Assembly: GCA_003505715.1 (NCBI GenBank)
Contig: DNXU01000400.1
Location: 928-12,871, forward strand
DNA length: 11,944 nucleotides
Direction: 5' to 3'
Source: Cyanobacteria bacterium UBA8803
Lineage (GTDB): Bacteria > Cyanobacteriota > Cyanobacteriia > Cyanobacteriales > Coleofasciculaceae
Shown here: piece after piece, positions 1-8,950 of the stretch
Layout of the letters: each line of letters starts with the position of its first letter
Numbering within the stretch: the first letter of the stretch is position 1
Position numbers and translations under genes: made by a program
Notes under the pieces: model-generated
Told to the model about the DNA's origin: nothing
What the model saw: the letters and a program-made list of their open reading frames with translations, nothing else
Database searches by the model: none

Positions 1-21
1 CAATTACCAATCACCAATTAC
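1..21. repeat. Heptameric tandem repeat (STRR-like)
   Basis: Three heptads in register, CAATTAC CAATCAC CAATTAC, begin at the window edge and end nine bases before the stop codon of the minus-strand gene. Short tandem heptamers of this base composition are a known class of intergenic repeat in filamentous cyanobacteria. The array is cut by the window edge, so its full length is unknown. Confidence 0.6.
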
Positions 22-29
22 CCCAAAAA

Positions 30-383
30 TCAACTGTTGCCAGTGATATCTTGAACCAGCTCTTTGGCACTTTCTACCAATCCCTTATCTGGCTGAGATT
101 CTTGGTACTCTGCTAATTCCTCTTCGTAAAGTTTCTGCACACCTCTTTTGGGGTCTTGAAGTGCTTCAGTTGCTTCTTCATAAGCCGTTTGCTGCTGTTG
201 TTCTGGCAGTCCTAGTTCGGTTTTGTTACTCTCCGGTAGAGTAGTCAAAGGATTATCAACTGCTGCTAAAGCTGATTGCTGAGTAAAAATGAATAAGCCT
301 GATAGACTTAGCAAACCCATTAAAGTTAAGACCAAAATATTTTTGCTTAAACGTTGCTTTATTGCCCCAAAAAAACGTTGCAT
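30..383 (-). CDS. Small exported protein of unknown function
   Basis: This encodes 117 residues. I chose the ATG at 383 rather than the in-frame ATG 36 bases upstream because a strong ribosome binding site (AAAGGAGAG) lies just before it and the product then begins as a typical signal peptide. Residues 3-14 are basic (Arg3, Lys9, Arg11, Lys14), residues 16-34 form a hydrophobic helix, and Ala-Leu-Ala at 38-40 is a good signal peptidase I site. The mature part of about 77 residues is acidic, rich in Glu and Gln, has no cysteine, and looks like amphipathic helix (QQQQTAYEEATEAL, then KLYEEELAEY). It is probably periplasmic or in the thylakoid lumen. It vaguely resembles small cyanobacterial exported proteins annotated as low-temperature-induced, but I cannot assign it. 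On the minus strand TATATT (426-431) is a possible -10 box. It diverges from the kinase gene. Confidence 0.75.
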   Translation of the reverse strand: MQRFFGAIKQRLSKNILVLTLMGLLSLSGLFIFTQQSALAAVDNPLTTLPESNKTELGLPEQQQQTAYEEATEALQDPKRGVQKLYEEELAEYQESQPDKGLVESAKELVQDITGNS

Positions 384-969
384 TGAACTCTCCTTTCTGT
401 TTGTTTTTAAACTAAACACTGCGCTAATATACGCCCAACTTAATAACCAGACTTAAATTAATATCTGACCTAGTAGGAGCGCGTTGATGTCATAGTAGAG
501 CTTGGGATACAACAGTTACTTCTGTCCAAAGATATAGAATGCCATCTCACTAGAGGATGAGGCTTTATAGCTAAGTCTTAGTAGGGTGTGTTACGCTGGA
601 GCTAACGCACCATCTAAGAATAACTCAGTTGACAAGGATATTTTTAACACACTTGTTATTAATAGTTAATCTCTTGCTATAGCCTATCCTCTTGGATTTG
701 TGAGATACCAGCGATTCAAAACTACACCTTCCGATAAAAAATCAGGCAGCTAACCTTAACGAATTATTTAAAACTGCTAGAGCTTATTTCTTTTGCAGGC
801 AATAGTAAAATCGCTGAAAAATGATTAAATTTGTATTAAGAATTTTCCTGCACCTCTCTTGCCTATTCCTCTCGCTATTCCTTCTTACCGATCAAATCCT
901 TTTAATAAAGGTCACTCTCTGTTTAGCATGGAATAGGATCGGATTGGCTAAGCTCGTTAAAGCGTTTGT
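384..969. other. Divergent intergenic region, 586 bases
   Basis: This AT-rich gap separates the exported-protein gene (minus) from the kinase gene (plus). It should hold both promoters. The clear structure in it is the dispersed hairpin at 585-611. A perfect TTGACA stands at 629-634, but the best -10 candidate (TGTTAT, 654-659) is 19 bases away and weak, and it lies about 310 bases before the kinase ATG. An open frame at 821-985 is probably fortuitous. I see no RNA gene. Confidence 0.5.
581..615. repeat. Dispersed hairpin repeat, copy A
   Basis: GGTGTGTTA (585-593) and TAACGCACC (603-611) form a nine-base stem with one G-T pair; the loop CGCTGGAGC can pair further as GCT/AGC. Related copies stand at 9215-9268 and 9705-9753. 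Read on the minus strand this copy matches copy C closely: GATGGTGCGTTAGC, then one mismatch, then CAGCGTAAC. The flank is GTAGGGTG. Repeats of this kind are widely scattered between genes in cyanobacterial genomes; their function is not known. Confidence 0.75.
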
Positions 970-3900
970 ATGTGGCAGTTGTTGAAAAATATAGTGTTGC
1001 CAGATAGGCTCGTTACTCACGGCTATCTCTGGCAACAATTACTCCTGTGGCTGCACATGCTTGCCAATGGGCTGATTACCTTAACCTATTACTTCCTTGT
1101 GGCCTTGCTGCTCTACATCACCCACAGGCCAGATAACCGGCAAAACCAGTGGATGTTGGGTTTATTTACAGCATTGCTCGTTGCCTGCGGTACAACTCAC
1201 CTGATGGAAGTATGGACTCTTTGGCATCTACCCTACTGGCTATTCGATTCTTTGAAAGCAATCACCGCCCTAATTTCCTACTATACCGCTGTAAAACTCA
1301 TGACCGATCGCAAGCAGACTAAGCAGGAGTTGAAGCAGTACCGCGAGCGCTGGGAAGAACTCGTCGCGTTGCGGACGGCTGAGTTGAGGGAGACGAATAA
1401 ACACTTAAACGCCCAAATCCAGCAGCTCCAAGAAGCTGAAACAGCACTACACCAGAAAGCAGCTGAATTCGCGGCAATTTTCCAAGCAATTCCAGATGCG
1501 GTGATTTTTACCGATACAAATTATCGGATGGTCATGCTCAATCCGGCATTTACCACCTTGTTTGGCTGGCGTCCTCAAGAAGTACTCGGACAGCAAATTC
1601 AGCTTTTGTATGCTAATCCAGCAGCAGATCGGGAACAGGGCAGACCGCGATTTAATCTCAGTTCCCCAGAACAGCCCGATGAAATTGCATACTCTCGGCA
1701 GAATGGTGAAGTTTTTATTAGCGAAACCATCAGCAGCGTTGTCAAGGATGCCCAAGGCCAAACTCTGGGATTTCTCGCCATCATCCGCGATATTAGCCAT
1801 CGCCAGCAAACCGCAACCCGTTTGCAACTTCTCGAACGAGCGATCGCTGCTAGTAGCAACGGCATTATCATTACCGATCCCACCCAACCTGATAACCCAC
1901 TGATTTGGGCTAATCCCGGATTTGAGCGGATGACGGGTTACTCAATCTCTGAAGTTATCGGCAAAAACTGCCGCTTCTTACAAGGGCCAGAGACCAATCA
2001 AACCGGTTTAGCCGAATTGCGGACAGCTCTGTGTGAAGGAAGAGAGTGCCGCGTCATTTTGCGTAACTATCGTAAAGATGGCACCTGCTTCTGGAACGAT
2101 CTGTCGATTTCGCCCGTGCGGGACGAAAGTGGGAAATTGACTCACTATGTTGGCGTGCAGGCTGATATTAGCGATCGCAAACAGGCTGAGGAAGAACGAG
2201 ACCGATTTTTTACCCTCTCGCTTGACATGCTTTGTATTGCTGGCTTTGACGGGTATTTTAAGCGCTTGAATCCGGCCTGGGAAAAAACCTTGGGCTTCAC
2301 AACCGCAGAACTTTTAACCCAACCCTACCTGGATTTTGTCCATCCGGAAGACCGCGAGACCACTATCGCTGAAGCCCAAAAACTGACGACTGGTACGGAC
2401 ACGATCGCGTTTGAGAATCGTTATCGCTGTAAAGATGGCTCCTACAAGTGGATTATGTGGAATGTTACTCCCTTGGTGGGAGAGGGGTTACTCTACGGCG
2501 TCGCTCACGATGTCACCTCGCGCAAGCAAGTGGAAAAAGCCCTTAAGCAAAGTGAAGAACGCTGGCAATTAGCATTGCGAGGTAACAATGATGGCATCTG
2601 GGATTGGAACATCAAAACCAATGAAGCGTTCTTCTCAGCTCGGTGGAAGGAAATGCTAGGTTACGAAGATTGTGAAGTTTCTAATCACTTAGATGAATGG
2701 ACTAAAAGAATACATCCCGAGGATATTGGTTTGGTCACCCAGCTAGTCCAAGATCACTTTGCCAAGAAAACTCCGTTTTACATTAGCGAGCATCGCCTTC
2801 TGTGCCAAGATGGCACTTACAAATGGATTTTGGATCGAGGTCAAGCCCTTTGGGATGAAGAGGGAAACCCCGTGCGCATGGCCGGTTCCCATACAGATAT
2901 CACCGAGCGCAAGCGGGCAGAAGAAGCTCTCAGGGAAAGTGAAGCCCGCTTTCGGGTGATGGCTGACAGTGCGCCAGTGCTGTTGTGGGTAGCCGGGACG
3001 GATCGAGGCTGTACGTTTTTCAATCGCTCTTGGTTGAAATTTACTGGACGTGCCTTAGAGCAAGAACTGGGTGACGGTTGGAAAGAAGGGGTACATCCAG
3101 AAGATCGGCAGCGCTACTGGGATACCTACACCACAGTCTTCAGCGCCCGCCAAAATTTCCGGATGGAGTACCGCTTGCGACGTGCTGATGGCGAGTACCG
3201 CTGGCTTTTAGATACAGCCGTCCCTCGCTTTACTCCCGACGGTAGTTTTGCCGGTTACATTGGTTCTTGCATCGATATCACAGATTTTAAAGAAAGCCAG
3301 CAGGCTCTGCAATATTCCCAGTCTCTATTGGCTGGAGTGTTGAATAGCTCCCTAGATGGGGTAATGGCATTCGAGGCGGTGAGGGATAGTCAGGGTAAAA
3401 TCGTTGATTTTAAGTGGCTCTTGGTCAATCCAGCCGCAGAAAAAATGGTTGGGCGGGCGAGCGGCGATTTAATTGGCAAGCATTTACTAGAAGAGATGCC
3501 AGGAAATCGGGAAGAAGGACTATTTGACCTGTATGTCCGGGTTGTGGAAACAGGGGAACCTGTGGAAAGGGAATTCTATTACGAACACGAACAGGTTAAA
3601 GCTTGGTTTCAAAATGCTGCGGTCAAGTTGGGCGATGGCTTTGCCGTAACCTTCCGGGACGTAACAGATCGCAAGCAGGCCGAGGCAGAACTCAAGCGAC
3701 AGCGAGACTTCCTGAATGCGGTAGTGGAAACAGCCAGTGAAGGCATCACCGTCAGCGACGAACAGGGCAACTTCATTATCTATAACTCCTACATGCAGGA
3801 GATTACAGGTTACTCGCGCCAAGAAGCACAAACCTCCAATTTTCCTGCCCTCCTCTATCCCGATCGCCCCTACCGGGCACGAGCCTATGCTGCTATTGAA

Positions 3901-6900
3901 GCTGCTCTGGAGGGCAACAATGTTAACAACCAGGAGTGGGAGGTTACTCGCAAAAATGGGGACAAACGCAGCGTTCTGATTTCCACTAGAACTTTGATTT
4001 ACGAGCGCCACCGCTGGTTGATCGGTACAGTCGGAGATATTACCGAGCGCAAGCGAGCTGAGGCAGAGTTATATCGGAAAAGCTTTGAGCTAGAAGCTAT
4101 TGTCAATGCCTTTCCCGATTTGTATTTTCGCCTCAATCGGGAGGGTCAAATTCTCGACTATAAAGCTGCTAGTGGTTCCGATTTGTACGTCTCTCCGGAA
4201 ACATTTCTGGGCAAGCCAGTCCAAGAAATTCTGCCCCCGGAGGTGGGCAACAAAATTTATAATTCCATCAATCAGGTTCTAGAGGAAAAAGCCCTAGTCA
4301 GTGTCGAGTATTCCTTGTCTCTAGAACAAGGTCAACAAAGCTATGAAGCCAGACTCCTCCCATTCCTTGAAGATCAGGTGATTGCGATCGTGCGCAACAT
4401 CACCGATCGCAAGCAGGTAGAGCAAGAAATTCGAGCCGGAGAAGGGGCAATCCGAGCCTTATATCGAGTGGCTTCAGCGCCAAAACTCAACTTTGAGCGG
4501 CGCTTACAAGGACTTTTAGCCATGGGCAGGCGGCACTTAGGTTTTGATATTGGCATTCTCTCTCGCATTCAAGGGGAGGATTACCAGGTCATTGCAGCTC
4601 AAGTCCCACCTCAATTTCCGCTTCAGATTAAGGCTGGAGATGTTTTTGATGTAGGGCAGACCTGCTGTGGCGAAACGATTCAGGCCAAAGAGCCAATTTG
4701 TTTCGAGTCACCGATCAACTTGCCCTGGCCAAATCATCCTGCTGATGCTGTCTTCCAGATCCAATCCTACATTGGGATGCGGGTAACAGTCGGGGGAATT
4801 CCTTACGGCACCCTCAATTTTTCCAGTGTCAATCCCCACCCTGCACCCTTGAAAACAGGAGATCGCCAACTGTTAAAACTCATGGCTCAATGGGTGGGCA
4901 ATGAGATAGAACGCACCTCAGCTAAAATAGCGCTAGAAAGACAACTACAGCGGGCTTTGCTACTCGAACAAATTACTCAAGAGATTCGCCAAAGCCTAGA
5001 CAGCAAACAAATTTTTCATACCGCAGCCACCCAAATTGGTCGAGCATTCGGCGTTAACCGTTGCCTCATTCACAGCTATATTACTGAACCTGCCCCCCAC
5101 ATTCCTTTGGTGGCGGAGTATCTAGAACCCGGTTACCCATCCCTTTTAGGGGTAAAAATTCCGATCGCGGGCAACCCTCATGTCCAAAAGGTACTCTCTC
5201 AAGACCAAGTCGTGGTTTCTCTAGATGTCTACGCTGATCCTCTCTTAGCAAACTCCCATACTATCTGCCACCAAATTGGTCTGAAATCGATGCTGTCAGT
5301 GCGCACTTCTTATCAGGGAGAAACTAATGGGGTAATTGGAGTCCATCAGTGCGATCGCATTCGCCAGTGGACAAAGGATGAAATCGAACTCTTAGAAGCT
5401 GTTGCCGCTCAAGTTGGGATTGCTCTGGCTCAAGCAGAACTGCTCTTGGGCGAGAAACAGCGACGGGAAGAACTGACCTTAAAAAATATCGCCCTCCACA
5501 AAGCTAAACAGGAGGCAGAAGTGGCAAACCGGGCAAAAAGTGAATTTCTAGCCATGATGAGCCACGAAATCCGCACCCCCATGAATGCCGTGATTGGTAT
5601 GACCGGACTGCTGTTGGATACACAACTCACTCCCGAGCAGCGGGACTTCGTCACTACCATTAGCAACAGCGGTGAAGCCCTCCTCACTATCATTAACGAT
5701 ATCCTCGACTTCTCCAAAATTGAATCTGGCAAGCTGGATTTGGAGGAGCAACCCTTTGACCTGCGCATTTGTGTAGAGGAAGCTCTCGATCTTCTAGCTC
5801 CCCAAGCTACTACTAAAGGTCTAGAACTCGCCTACCTGATTGACCCCAAAACTCCCCTCACCATCGTGGGTGATAGCACTCGCCTCCGACAAATTCTCGT
5901 AAATCTGCTTAGTAATGCCGTTAAATTCACCCAAACAGGTGAGGTAGTCGTTTCCATAACTCACCCCACGACCAATGACCCATTACTAATTAAGAATACT
6001 AATAACCCCAACCAACCAACAACCAACAACCAACAACCAACAACTATTTTTTACGAAATCCAATTTGCCGTCCGCGATACTGGCATTGGCATCCCTAGAG
6101 AACGAATGGATCGCCTCTTTAAGCCTTTCAGCCAGGTTGATGCTTCCATGACTCGCAATTATGGTGGGACAGGGTTGGGGTTAGTGATCAGCAAACGCTT
6201 GTGTGAAATGATGGGCGGTCGAATGTGGGTTGAGAGTAAGGTTGGGGAGGGGTCTACATTTTATTTCACAATGATAGTCAAGGCTGCTAGTGGAGACACA
6301 AGCACTCCCAGTTCTACAAGACCCGCTGACCTTGTCCCTCAACCCGAATTAACCGGAAAACGCATCCTCATCGTTGATGACAATGCCACCAATAGGCAAA
6401 TTCTCAGCTTGCAAGCTCAGTCTTGGGGAATGCAAATCAAGGCTGTAGAATCAGCAGCTCTAGCCTTAGATTACCTGACTCAAGGAGAGAAGTTTGACAT
6501 TGCGGTTCTAGATTGGCAAATGCCAGAGATGGATGGCCTGGATCTGGCTATACAGATTAAACGTTTGCCCAACGGCCAAGAACTACCTTTAGTCATGCTG
6601 AGTTCAGTAGGCCGACAGTCCCTAGAAGAATCATCAGCCACAGCTAGCTTTACTGCGTTTCTAACCAAACCGATTAAGCAATCCCAGCTCTATAATATTT
6701 TTATAAGTATATTAGGCCGACAGCGAATTTCGGTTCGCCCCAGCTCGCCATCGCCAGGGCAATTGAACTTACTGTTAGCCCAACAGCTGCCATTACGCAT
6801 TCTGCTAGTGGAAGATGTGGCGGTCAACCAAAAGGTGGCTCGCCAGATGTTACAGAGGTTAGGCTACCGTACTGATGTGGCTAACAACGGACAAGAGGCA

Positions 6901-7593
6901 CTGGATTCCCTGCGTCGTCAGTCCTATGATGTTGTGTTTATGGATGTCCAGATGCCGGAAATGGACGGCCTGGAGGCCACTCGCCGCATCCGCCAAGAGG
7001 GGTCATCTCCATGTCAACCTTGGATTATTGCCATGACTGCTCATGCCATGCAGGGGGATCGTGAAGAATGTTTCAAAGCTGGAATGAATGATTATATCAG
7101 CAAGCCGATCCGGCCTGAGGCGATCGCTCAAGCTCTGCATCAATACTCCCAAGCCAATTCTGGAAGCCCCTCGTTAAGTAATGACACTAACAAGCAATCA
7201 TCTATATCTGTGGAAGTGGCACAGCCAAACTCCGTACCACCTATCGATACCCAGGTGCTGGAAAATTTCCGGGAAATTGCCGGCGACGATTTTGAAGGAT
7301 TGCTAGCTGAGGTGATTGACAGCTACCTAGAAGACTCGCCCTCAAGGCTGCAAGCTATTAGTGACGCGATCGCTCAAGATGATGCCAAAGGCTTGCAACA
7401 ATCAGCCCATGCTCTGAAATCATCGAGTCTTACGGTTGGGGCAAGTCTCTTCTCTCAACTATGTGCAGCGCTAGAATCTATAGGTCGCGCTGGTACGACT
7501 CAGGGAGCCTCTAAACTGCTTTCACAGCTTGATGCTGAGTATGAAAGAGTCAAAGCTGCTTTGGAACTACAGCATCCTGGGAGGCAAGGATGA
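970..7593 (+). CDS. Giant hybrid histidine kinase: ethylene-receptor-like membrane domain, 8 PAS (one LOV), 2 GAF, 2 REC, HPt
   Basis: 2207 residues. The start is fixed by an in-frame TAA at 958-960; no clear Shine-Dalgarno site. Order: three membrane helices (about 24-50, 60-84, 89-111) like the ETR1 ethylene-binding domain, with Cys73 and His77 as copper ligands but Asn33 at the ETR1 Asp25 position; coiled coil 112-165; PAS1 165-278; LOV 287-403 with GKNCRFLQG, adduct Cys334 and flavin contacts Asn366, Asn376, Gln397; PAS3 411-517; PAS4 528-646; PAS5 657-773; PAS6 782-901; PAS7 913-1026; PAS8 1036-1146; GAF1 1160-1320; GAF2 1334-1490; HisKA with His1532 (SHEIRTPMN); ATPase with N box Asn1645/Asn1649, DTGIGIP at 1703 and GGTGLGL at 1732; REC1 (Asp1848, Lys1900); REC2 (Asp1992, Lys2045); HPt His2147. 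All phosphotransfer residues are present. Seen: motifs. Known: hybrid kinases of this layout run phosphorelays. Inferred: signal to the coupled diguanylate cyclase; actual ligands are untested. A heptad repeat is translated inside the ATPase domain. The bounds of the less typical PAS and GAF domains are approximate. Confidence 0.96.
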   Translation: MWQLLKNIVLPDRLVTHGYLWQQLLLWLHMLANGLITLTYYFLVALLLYITHRPDNRQNQWMLGLFTALLVACGTTHLMEVWTLWHLPYWLFDSLKAITALISYYTAVKLMTDRKQTKQELKQYRERWEELVALRTAELRETNKHLNAQIQQLQEAETALHQKAAEFAAIFQAIPDAVIFTDTNYRMVMLNPAFTTLFGWRPQEVLGQQIQLLYANPAADREQGRPRFNLSSPEQPDEIAYSRQNGEVFISETISSVVKDAQGQTLGFLAIIRDISHRQQTATRLQLLERAIAASSNGIIITDPTQPDNPLIWANPGFERMTGYSISEVIGKNCRFLQGPETNQTGLAELRTALCEGRECRVILRNYRKDGTCFWNDLSISPVRDESGKLTHYVGVQADISDRKQAEEERDRFFTLSLDMLCIAGFDGYFKRLNPAWEKTLGFTTAELLTQPYLDFVHPEDRETTIAEAQKLTTGTDTIAFENRYRCKDGSYKWIMWNVTPLVGEGLLYGVAHDVTSRKQVEKALKQSEERWQLALRGNNDGIWDWNIKTNEAFFSARWKEMLGYEDCEVSNHLDEWTKRIHPEDIGLVTQLVQDHFAKKTPFYISEHRLLCQDGTYKWILDRGQALWDEEGNPVRMAGSHTDITERKRAEEALRESEARFRVMADSAPVLLWVAGTDRGCTFFNRSWLKFTGRALEQELGDGWKEGVHPEDRQRYWDTYTTVFSARQNFRMEYRLRRADGEYRWLLDTAVPRFTPDGSFAGYIGSCIDITDFKESQQALQYSQSLLAGVLNSSLDGVMAFEAVRDSQGKIVDFKWLLVNPAAEKMVGRASGDLIGKHLLEEMPGNREEGLFDLYVRVVETGEPVEREFYYEHEQVKAWFQNAAVKLGDGFAVTFRDVTDRKQAEAELKRQRDFLNAVVETASEGITVSDEQGNFIIYNSYMQEITGYSRQEAQTSNFPALLYPDRPYRARAYAAIEAALEGNNVNNQEWEVTRKNGDKRSVLISTRTLIYERHRWLIGTVGDITERKRAEAELYRKSFELEAIVNAFPDLYFRLNREGQILDYKAASGSDLYVSPETFLGKPVQEILPPEVGNKIYNSINQVLEEKALVSVEYSLSLEQGQQSYEARLLPFLEDQVIAIVRNITDRKQVEQEIRAGEGAIRALYRVASAPKLNFERRLQGLLAMGRRHLGFDIGILSRIQGEDYQVIAAQVPPQFPLQIKAGDVFDVGQTCCGETIQAKEPICFESPINLPWPNHPADAVFQIQSYIGMRVTVGGIPYGTLNFSSVNPHPAPLKTGDRQLLKLMAQWVGNEIERTSAKIALERQLQRALLLEQITQEIRQSLDSKQIFHTAATQIGRAFGVNRCLIHSYITEPAPHIPLVAEYLEPGYPSLLGVKIPIAGNPHVQKVLSQDQVVVSLDVYADPLLANSHTICHQIGLKSMLSVRTSYQGETNGVIGVHQCDRIRQWTKDEIELLEAVAAQVGIALAQAELLLGEKQRREELTLKNIALHKAKQEAEVANRAKSEFLAMMSHEIRTPMNAVIGMTGLLLDTQLTPEQRDFVTTISNSGEALLTIINDILDFSKIESGKLDLEEQPFDLRICVEEALDLLAPQATTKGLELAYLIDPKTPLTIVGDSTRLRQILVNLLSNAVKFTQTGEVVVSITHPTTNDPLLIKNTNNPNQPTTNNQQPTTIFYEIQFAVRDTGIGIPRERMDRLFKPFSQVDASMTRNYGGTGLGLVISKRLCEMMGGRMWVESKVGEGSTFYFTMIVKAASGDTSTPSSTRPADLVPQPELTGKRILIVDDNATNRQILSLQAQSWGMQIKAVESAALALDYLTQGEKFDIAVLDWQMPEMDGLDLAIQIKRLPNGQELPLVMLSSVGRQSLEESSATASFTAFLTKPIKQSQLYNIFISILGRQRISVRPSSPSPGQLNLLLAQQLPLRILLVEDVAVNQKVARQMLQRLGYRTDVANNGQEALDSLRRQSYDVVFMDVQMPEMDGLEATRRIRQEGSSPCQPWIIAMTAHAMQGDREECFKAGMNDYISKPIRPEAIAQALHQYSQANSGSPSLSNDTNKQSSISVEVAQPNSVPPIDTQVLENFREIAGDDFEGLLAEVIDSYLEDSPSRLQAISDAIAQDDAKGLQQSAHALKSSSLTVGASLFSQLCAALESIGRAGTTQGASKLLSQLDAEYERVKAALELQHPGRQG
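5971..6045 (+). repeat. In-frame heptad repeat inside the kinase ATPase domain
   Basis: Four perfect CCAACAA heptads occupy 6016-6043. They are preceded in the same seven-base register by degenerate units (ACCAATG, ACCCATT, ACTAATT at 5971-5991, then others). Translated, the stretch is a Thr/Asn/Pro/Gln-rich segment of about 25 residues (1668-1692) between the strand after the N box and the DTGIGIP box. Both boxes stay intact and in frame, so the repeat probably forms a disordered loop. Confidence 0.85.
7579..7593 (+). promoter_or_regulatory. Ribosome binding site and ATGA start/stop overlap
   Basis: GGGAGG (7579-7584) lies five bases before the ATG of the response regulator. That ATG shares its last two bases with the TGA of the kinase gene (ATGA, 7590-7593). 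This arrangement indicates translational coupling, so kinase and regulator should be made together from one mRNA. Confidence 0.85.
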
Positions 7594-8606
7594 ACGAGCC
7601 TGACGTTCGCCAGAAAACCCCTCTGATTCTGATTGTGGATGATGAAAAGACCCTGCGGCTCTTACTGCGTCGGGCAATGGAGCAAGAGGGGTATCAGGTT
7701 ATTGAGGTTTGTGATGGAGAAGAATGCTTAGCCGCCTGCCAGCAGCAATTGCCCGATATCGTGCTTTTGGATGCCATGATGCCCGTAATTGATGGGTTTG
7801 CCTGCTGCGCTCAATTGCAACATGCCTTTGGAGAACAATGCCCTCCTGTATTGATGATTACGGGACTGAACAACCAAGAATCTGTAGACCGTGCTTTCGA
7901 GGCTGGGGCAACTGATTATATTACTAAGCCCATTCACTGGGCAGTGCTGCGGCAACGAGTACGGCGTTTGCTACAAACCCGTTGGGCAATGGCTGAGTTA
8001 CGACGCAAGATCGAACACGAGCGTTTGCTCATGGCTCAGTTAGAGGCAGCAAATCGGGAGTTACAACGCCTCGCCTCAATGGATGGTTTGACCCAAATTG
8101 CCAACCGCCGTGTCTTTGACGAATGCTTGCAGCAGGAATGGAAACGATTGTCAAGAGAGCAAGCACCGCTGTCTTTGATTCTGTGCGATATTGATTTTTT
8201 CAAAACTTATAACGATACCTACGGGCATCAAGCAGGAGATGAGTGCCTCAAACAAGTTGCCCATATTATTCAGCAAACAGTGAAGCGTCCTGCTGATTTG
8301 GTGGCTCGTTATGGGGGAGAGGAATTTGTAGTGATTTTACCGAACACTGAGATCAAAGGAGCCGTTCACATTGCCCAAGAGATTCGCTCTGAATTGCGAG
8401 CTAAGGCGATCGCTCATGCAGGTTCTCGGGTGAGCAACTTTGTGACTCTTAGTTGTGGCGTAGCCAACATGATTCCCCATCCGGGAACCTCTCCTCATCA
8501 ACTCATTGCTGAGGCCGATCGAGCGCTCTATCAGGCTAAAGTAGAAGGACGCGATCGGGTAGTCAGCGCCCTGGTCGGGACTGAGTTGAAAACTGCTGTA
8601 AGTTAA
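7590..8606 (+). CDS. Response regulator with GGDEF output (diguanylate cyclase)
   Basis: 338 residues. The receiver domain (about 11-135) has the acidic pair Asp17/Asp18, phospho-acceptor Asp61 (LLDAMMP) and Lys113 (TKP). A charged coiled-coil linker (about 128-160) leads into a GGDEF domain (about 160-330). Its signature is GGEEF (242-246), the common active variant; the motif [10 protein letters not shown] (165-174) and the metal/substrate segment [14 protein letters not shown] are also present. An RPAD motif (233-236) sits exactly five residues before GGEEF, which is the allosteric inhibitory I-site. The expected reaction is 2 GTP to cyclic di-GMP in the cytoplasm, with phosphorylation favouring the active dimer. 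Context: it overlaps the hybrid kinase gene by ATGA, so HPt His2147 of the kinase is the probable phosphate donor. No EAL domain is present. A terminator follows at once. Confidence 0.95.
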   Translation: MNEPDVRQKTPLILIVDDEKTLRLLLRRAMEQEGYQVIEVCDGEECLAACQQQLPDIVLLDAMMPVIDGFACCAQLQHAFGEQCPPVLMITGLNNQESVDRAFEAGATDYITKPIHWAVLRQRVRRLLQTRWAMAELRRKIEHERLLMAQLEAANRELQRLASMDGLTQIANRRVFDECLQQEWKRLSREQAPLSLILCDIDFFKTYNDTYGHQAGDECLKQVAHIIQQTVKRPADLVARYGGEEFVVILPNTEIKGAVHIAQEIRSELRAKAIAHAGSRVSNFVTLSCGVANMIPHPGTSPHQLIAEADRALYQAKVEGRDRVVSALVGTELKTAVS

Positions 8607-8624
8607 GCTTTTTAAGCTTTTTTT
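8605..8624 (+). terminator. Probable terminator of the kinase/regulator operon
   Basis: AAGCTT (8605-8610) and AAGCTT (8614-8619) can form a six-base stem with a TTT loop, followed directly by a T run to 8624. The left arm includes the last two bases of the TAA stop codon. The stem is short and AT-rich, so it may be weak; it faces the psb34 terminator. Confidence 0.5.
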
Positions 8625-8668
8625 GACAACGAGGGGAAGTATATTGTGTCTCTTGCGATCGCCCCCTA

Positions 8669-8682
8669 ATTTCCCCTAGAAC
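8669..8682. repeat. ATTTCCCCTAGAAC motif, copy 1
   Basis: The motif stands directly beyond the T run of the psb34 terminator (as read on the minus strand). Two similar units occur at 9063-9094, next to the second minus-strand terminator. In both places a GCGATCGC octamer lies close by (8655-8662 and 9053-9060). Confidence 0.45.
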
Positions 8683-8712
8683 AAAAAAACCCAGCTTGGT
8701 TTAGCTGGGGTT
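8682..8712 (-). terminator. Intrinsic terminator of psb34
   Basis: CCCAGCT (8690-8696) pairs with AGCTGGG (8703-8709) around a six-base loop. Read on the minus strand the stem is followed by seven T residues (A run at 8683-8689). It lies about 40 bases after the psb34 stop codon. The stem arms match those of the terminator at 9644-9672. Confidence 0.85.
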
Positions 8713-8752
8713 GTCAATGGGATAGCAATGTAGAAACTCTCTAGGAAGACTA

Positions 8753-8923
8753 TTAACTAACAGCCAGTGCGGTTAGAACTAAGAAATTAACGAACAGAAG
8801 CGCGATCGCACCTTGAAACGCATAACGGCGCTTTTGGTCTTGGTTTGGGTACTCGGCGTAGTACACGGGGCTTTCAGGAGCGTAGTTGTTCAGGATGCCT
8901 TCTGGAGTGGTGGTGGTGTACAT
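8753..8923 (-). CDS. psb34: Psb34-type photosystem II assembly protein (ssl1498 family, Hlip-related)
   Basis: 56 residues, starting MYTTTTPEGILNNYAPES and ending LVLTALAVS. The N-terminal half is polar, with the short motif ILNNYAPE that resembles the N-terminus of high-light-inducible proteins; YAEYP and QDQKRRYAFQGA follow; residues 38-55 form one membrane helix. This fits the small cyanobacterial ssl1498 (Psb34) family, a one-helix thylakoid protein reported on photosystem II assembly intermediates, where it is thought to act around the attachment and release of Hlips at CP47. It has no chlorophyll-binding ExxNxR motif in the helix, which separates it from true Hlips. The family name is recalled from sequence likeness, not searched. 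The ATG lacks a strong Shine-Dalgarno site. A promoter with an HLR1 operator lies just upstream and a terminator just downstream, so it is transcribed alone. It diverges from the Psb35-like gene. Confidence 0.85.
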   Translation of the reverse strand: MYTTTTPEGILNNYAPESPVYYAEYPNQDQKRRYAFQGAIALLFVNFLVLTALAVS

Positions 8924-8950
8924 ATCGTTTCTGGTTTCTATTTGTTAACT

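Noticed and set aside
629..659. TTGACA plus TGTTAT as the kinase promoter.
   Set aside because: The 19-base spacing and poor -10 match, and the 310-base distance from the ATG, make it unconvincing.
821..985. 54-codon hydrophobic open frame overlapping the kinase start by 16 bases, a possible leader peptide.
   Set aside because: No ribosome binding site, AT-rich random-like composition, and no recognisable family. Overlap with the kinase start alone is weak support.
3520..4011. 163-codon open frame on the minus strand within the kinase gene.
   Set aside because: It lies wholly inside PAS-encoding sequence on the other strand and its product shows no domain; it is a shadow of the coding frame.
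5266..5271. Cys1433-His1434 in GAF2, which recalls the bilin-binding Cys-His of cyanobacteriochromes.
   Set aside because: The segment from Cys-His to the next conserved strand is about five residues shorter than in cyanobacteriochromes, and the usual surrounding residues are missing. I treat GAF2 as a non-bilin GAF.
6016..6043. CCAACAA repeats as a CRISPR array or protein repeat domain.
   Set aside because: Units are seven bases with no spacers, and the translated segment has no repeat fold.
970..7593. Calling the kinase a true ethylene receptor.
   Set aside because: The Asp25-equivalent is Asn, so ethylene binding cannot be assumed; I describe the domain as ethylene-receptor-like only.
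7590..7593. Frameshift that would have split one long gene into kinase and regulator.
   Set aside because: The regulator has its own ribosome binding site and a complete receiver start, and ATGA overlaps are normal for coupled genes.
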